From Treponema sp. (GTDB taxonomy: Bacteria; Spirochaetota; Spirochaetia; Treponematales; Treponemataceae): a stretch of 7,274 nucleotides of DNA. Each line of letters begins with the position of its first letter. Position 1 is the stretch's first letter. The position numbers were made by a program, and so were the translations under genes. This document shows, in pieces, positions 6,148-7,274 of this stretch. The stretch covers positions 1-7,274 of the forward strand of contig JAFPCT010000141.1 of assembly GCA_017390125.1 (NCBI GenBank). Reading direction: 5' to 3'. The notes beneath the pieces are model-generated. The model was given only the letters and a program-made list of their open reading frames with translations. It was not told where the DNA came from and made no database searches.

Positions 6148-6176
6148 ATTATCGTTTATGTGATTTATTTTGTCAA
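6148..6176 (-). promoter_or_regulatory. Sigma-70 type promoter of flaA, with a possible sigma-28-like -10
   Basis: On the - strand a perfect TTGACA (6171-6176) is followed after 17 bases by GATAAT (6148-6153, 5 of 6). Initiation would fall near 6141, leaving a leader of about 40 bases. The -10 region reads AACGATAA, which shares CGATAA with the flagellar sigma-28 element GCCGATAA, but no TAAA-type -35 sits at the right distance. Housekeeping sigma control is therefore the better reading. Confidence 0.82.
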
Positions 6177-6198
6177 CGATTTTTAAGGACAAGAAAAG

Positions 6199-6678
6199 CT
6201 AATTTTTTTCAGGTATTTTTTCAAAAGGAATCCTTCCGTCGACAAAAAGCTCGACTTCCTTTATTCCCGGAAAATTCTTCTTTACATTCAGTTTGAAAAG
6301 TTCTATCTGGGCCCTGAAATCCGTATTCACTGCATCCGCCCCCAGAAAATCCCGTGAAAGATTCACAGTAAGCTTCGAACCGTTCTGCAGACAATAGATG
6401 ACTTTTGTTCCCTTGGCGAAAACCGGCATGCAGTGCTCCGAGACCGGTCCCAGCAGAAGCTCGTCAATATAATTCTGCACCCTGCCCTGTTGCGGGAAAA
6501 CAGGCTCAAAGCGGTTCTCAATGCGAAGACCCTCACCCTCAGAAGAGCGGAAAATAAAGCTGCGCCTCAATCCCGGAAAATCCTTTATGAAAATAAAAAC
6601 GGAAAATACGAGGAAAACTGCAAGCACAAGCAGAATCACCCAGGAAGTATTCTTTAATTTTGGAAGTTTTTCAGTCAT
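6199..6678 (-). CDS. Membrane-anchored GerMN-domain protein
   Basis: A 159-residue protein from ATG 6676-6678. Seen: a short basic N-terminus (MTEKLPKLKN), one transmembrane segment at about residues 12-31, then a periplasmic part. From about 66 to 150 this resembles a single GerMN (sporulation/spore germination) domain: YIDELLLGP at 70-78, LTVNLSRDF at 103-111, VELFVDGR at 142-149. GerMN domains are found with cell-envelope and peptidoglycan-related proteins; the biochemical role is not established. Its start overlaps the amidase stop by 8 bases (ATGACTGA), so the pair is probably co-transcribed and translationally coupled, supporting a shared role in wall remodelling. An AAGGGGAT site lies upstream, with a longish 12-base spacer. 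The frame also opens at a TTG at 6706-6708 without a Shine-Dalgarno sequence; I prefer the ATG. No terminator is seen before the flaA promoter. Confidence 0.82.
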   Translation of the reverse strand: MTEKLPKLKNTSWVILLVLAVFLVFSVFIFIKDFPGLRRSFIFRSSEGEGLRIENRFEPVFPQQGRVQNYIDELLLGPVSEHCMPVFAKGTKVIYCLQNGSKLTVNLSRDFLGADAVNTDFRAQIELFKLNVKKNFPGIKEVELFVDGRIPFEKIPEKN

Positions 6679-7274
6679 TTTTTGAAGTAAATCCCCTTGA
6701 GCGCTCAAAATGAGTTACAAAAGCACTTATTCCATTATATATTCCAGTTGATATTCTTTGCAAGTAAGCCGGATTGTTAAGGTTCAGGGCTTCCTTTTCA
6801 TTTGTCACAAATCCTACCTCAATAAGAACGCTAGGCATCTTTGAATTCTTTACTACAAACCATTCTTCCGCCTTTATGCCCCGGGCTTTTGAGTCCCTGC
6901 CGATCTGCGGCTCAAGGCCGTCCATAATGAATTTTGCAATCAGAATGCTTTCTGCCGTATATTCCTCTTCCATCATTGAATTCAAGATCGGGAAAAGGGA
7001 TTTGTCTTCGTCTGTCTGGGATTTATCAAGGACAGTGCGGCGATAACCAGGAGAAAGGTACCATACCTCATAGCCGCTTGATTTTTTATCAAGAGAGGCG
7101 TTCGCATGAATCGATACGTAGATAATCGCTTCGTTCGGAGCAAGCTTAACGCCGTTTGCAATGTCTGTGCGTTCCGAAAGCTTGAGGAAAACATCCGTCG
7201 AGCGGGTCATGAGAATCTGCTTTGAAGGGTACGCTGCCTTAAGCTTGTCAGACAAAGATTTTCCGATTGAAAGG
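6671..7274 (-). CDS. N-acetylmuramoyl-L-alanine amidase, Amidase_3 family (N-terminus outside window)
   Basis: Zinc amidase cleaving the bond between N-acetylmuramic acid and the L-alanine of the stem peptide in peptidoglycan, so probably periplasmic. The frame is open to the right edge (in frame from base 7273), so the start and the first zinc ligand (DPGHGG region) are missing. Seen, counting from the TTG codon at 7253-7255: TRSTDVFLKLSERTDIAN at 17-34, the typical TR-x-x-D...L-x-x-R...AN segment; zinc-ligand His50 in VSIHAN (47-52); the GYEVWYLS strand at 61-68; and catalytic Glu146 in VLIEVGFVTN (143-152). An acidic insertion with SQTDEDKS and MMEEEY at about 79-99 lies between the core motifs. 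The C-terminus runs straight to the stop, so no C-terminal SPOR or LysM domain is present. It overlaps the GerMN gene by 8 bases. Any signal peptide or N-terminal domain would be outside the window. Confidence 0.93.
   Translation of the reverse strand, partial: LSIGKSLSDKLKAAYPSKQILMTRSTDVFLKLSERTDIANGVKLAPNEAIIYVSIHANASLDKKSSGYEVWYLSPGYRRTVLDKSQTDEDKSLFPILNSMMEEEYTAESILIAKFIMDGLEPQIGRDSKARGIKAEEWFVVKNSKMPSVLIEVGFVTNEKEALNLNNPAYLQRISTGIYNGISAFVTHFERSRGFTSKND
6697..6708. repeat. Perfect 12-base palindrome in the 3' end of the amidase gene
   Basis: TTGAGCGCTCAA is its own reverse complement. It lies in the last codons of the amidase and 18 bases before the GerMN-protein start codon, next to that gene's likely ribosome-binding site. 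It could be an operator-like site or chance; its coding role (FERS residues) already explains the bases. Confidence 0.35.

Noticed and set aside
6100..6198. Terminator after the GerMN gene
   Set aside because: The region is AT-rich with T runs but has no GC-rich stem; only the flaA promoter and ribosome-binding site are supported.
6679..6708. TTG start giving ten more residues on the GerMN protein
   Set aside because: There is no Shine-Dalgarno sequence before the TTG. The ATG overlapping the amidase stop is the usual coupled arrangement.

Overview
The window looks like a piece of chromosome from a host-associated Treponema (Spirochaetota). The strongest marker is a secreted FlaA periplasmic flagellar sheath protein with a canonical signal peptide. 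It sits directly downstream of a GerMN-domain membrane protein and a cell-wall amidase, an order I recall from Treponema pallidum (TP0247-TP0249). Base composition is moderate (low 40s % GC by eye). The species cannot be resolved by reading alone. No mobile element, CRISPR array, prophage gene or broken gene is visible. It reads as core chromosome with two unusual domain fusions.

Layout. At the left edge is the 3' end of a small zinc-ribbon protein on the + strand. It converges on the rest of the window, which is all on the - strand, and a symmetrical hairpin (144-181) separates the two. Read in the direction of transcription (right to left), the - strand carries: an AmiC/CwlM-type N-acetylmuramoyl-L-alanine amidase (5' end outside the window); a short membrane-anchored GerMN protein overlapping it by 8 bases; flaA with its own promoter, strong ribosome-binding site and terminator; a synthetase-only RelA/SpoT protein fused to TPR repeats; a tRNA-Glu(UUC) with promoter and terminator; a DinG/XPD-type iron-sulfur helicase carrying an N-terminal RadC-like JAMM metalloprotease domain; and a PlsC lysophosphatidate acyltransferase. 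No gene-free stretch exceeds about 150 bases.

How the parts fit. The right part is an envelope and motility block: peptidoglycan cleavage or remodelling plus the flagellar sheath, which in spirochaetes lies in the periplasm against the peptidoglycan. The middle and left parts are a string of single genes. Three of the four sigma-70-like promoters found (plsC, tRNA-Glu, relA-like, flaA; all with 17-base spacers) start only a few bases after the preceding gene or terminator. Two start regions are notable. The RelA/SpoT-TPR gene has a promoter placed so that its mRNA would be leaderless or nearly so. The JAMM-DinG gene begins right after the U-tract of the tRNA-Glu terminator, leaving no room for a promoter of its own.

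The best candidate for something little described is the JAMM-DinG fusion, followed by the RelA/SpoT-TPR protein and the way the alarmone synthetase, tRNA-Glu and helicase genes are transcriptionally stacked.
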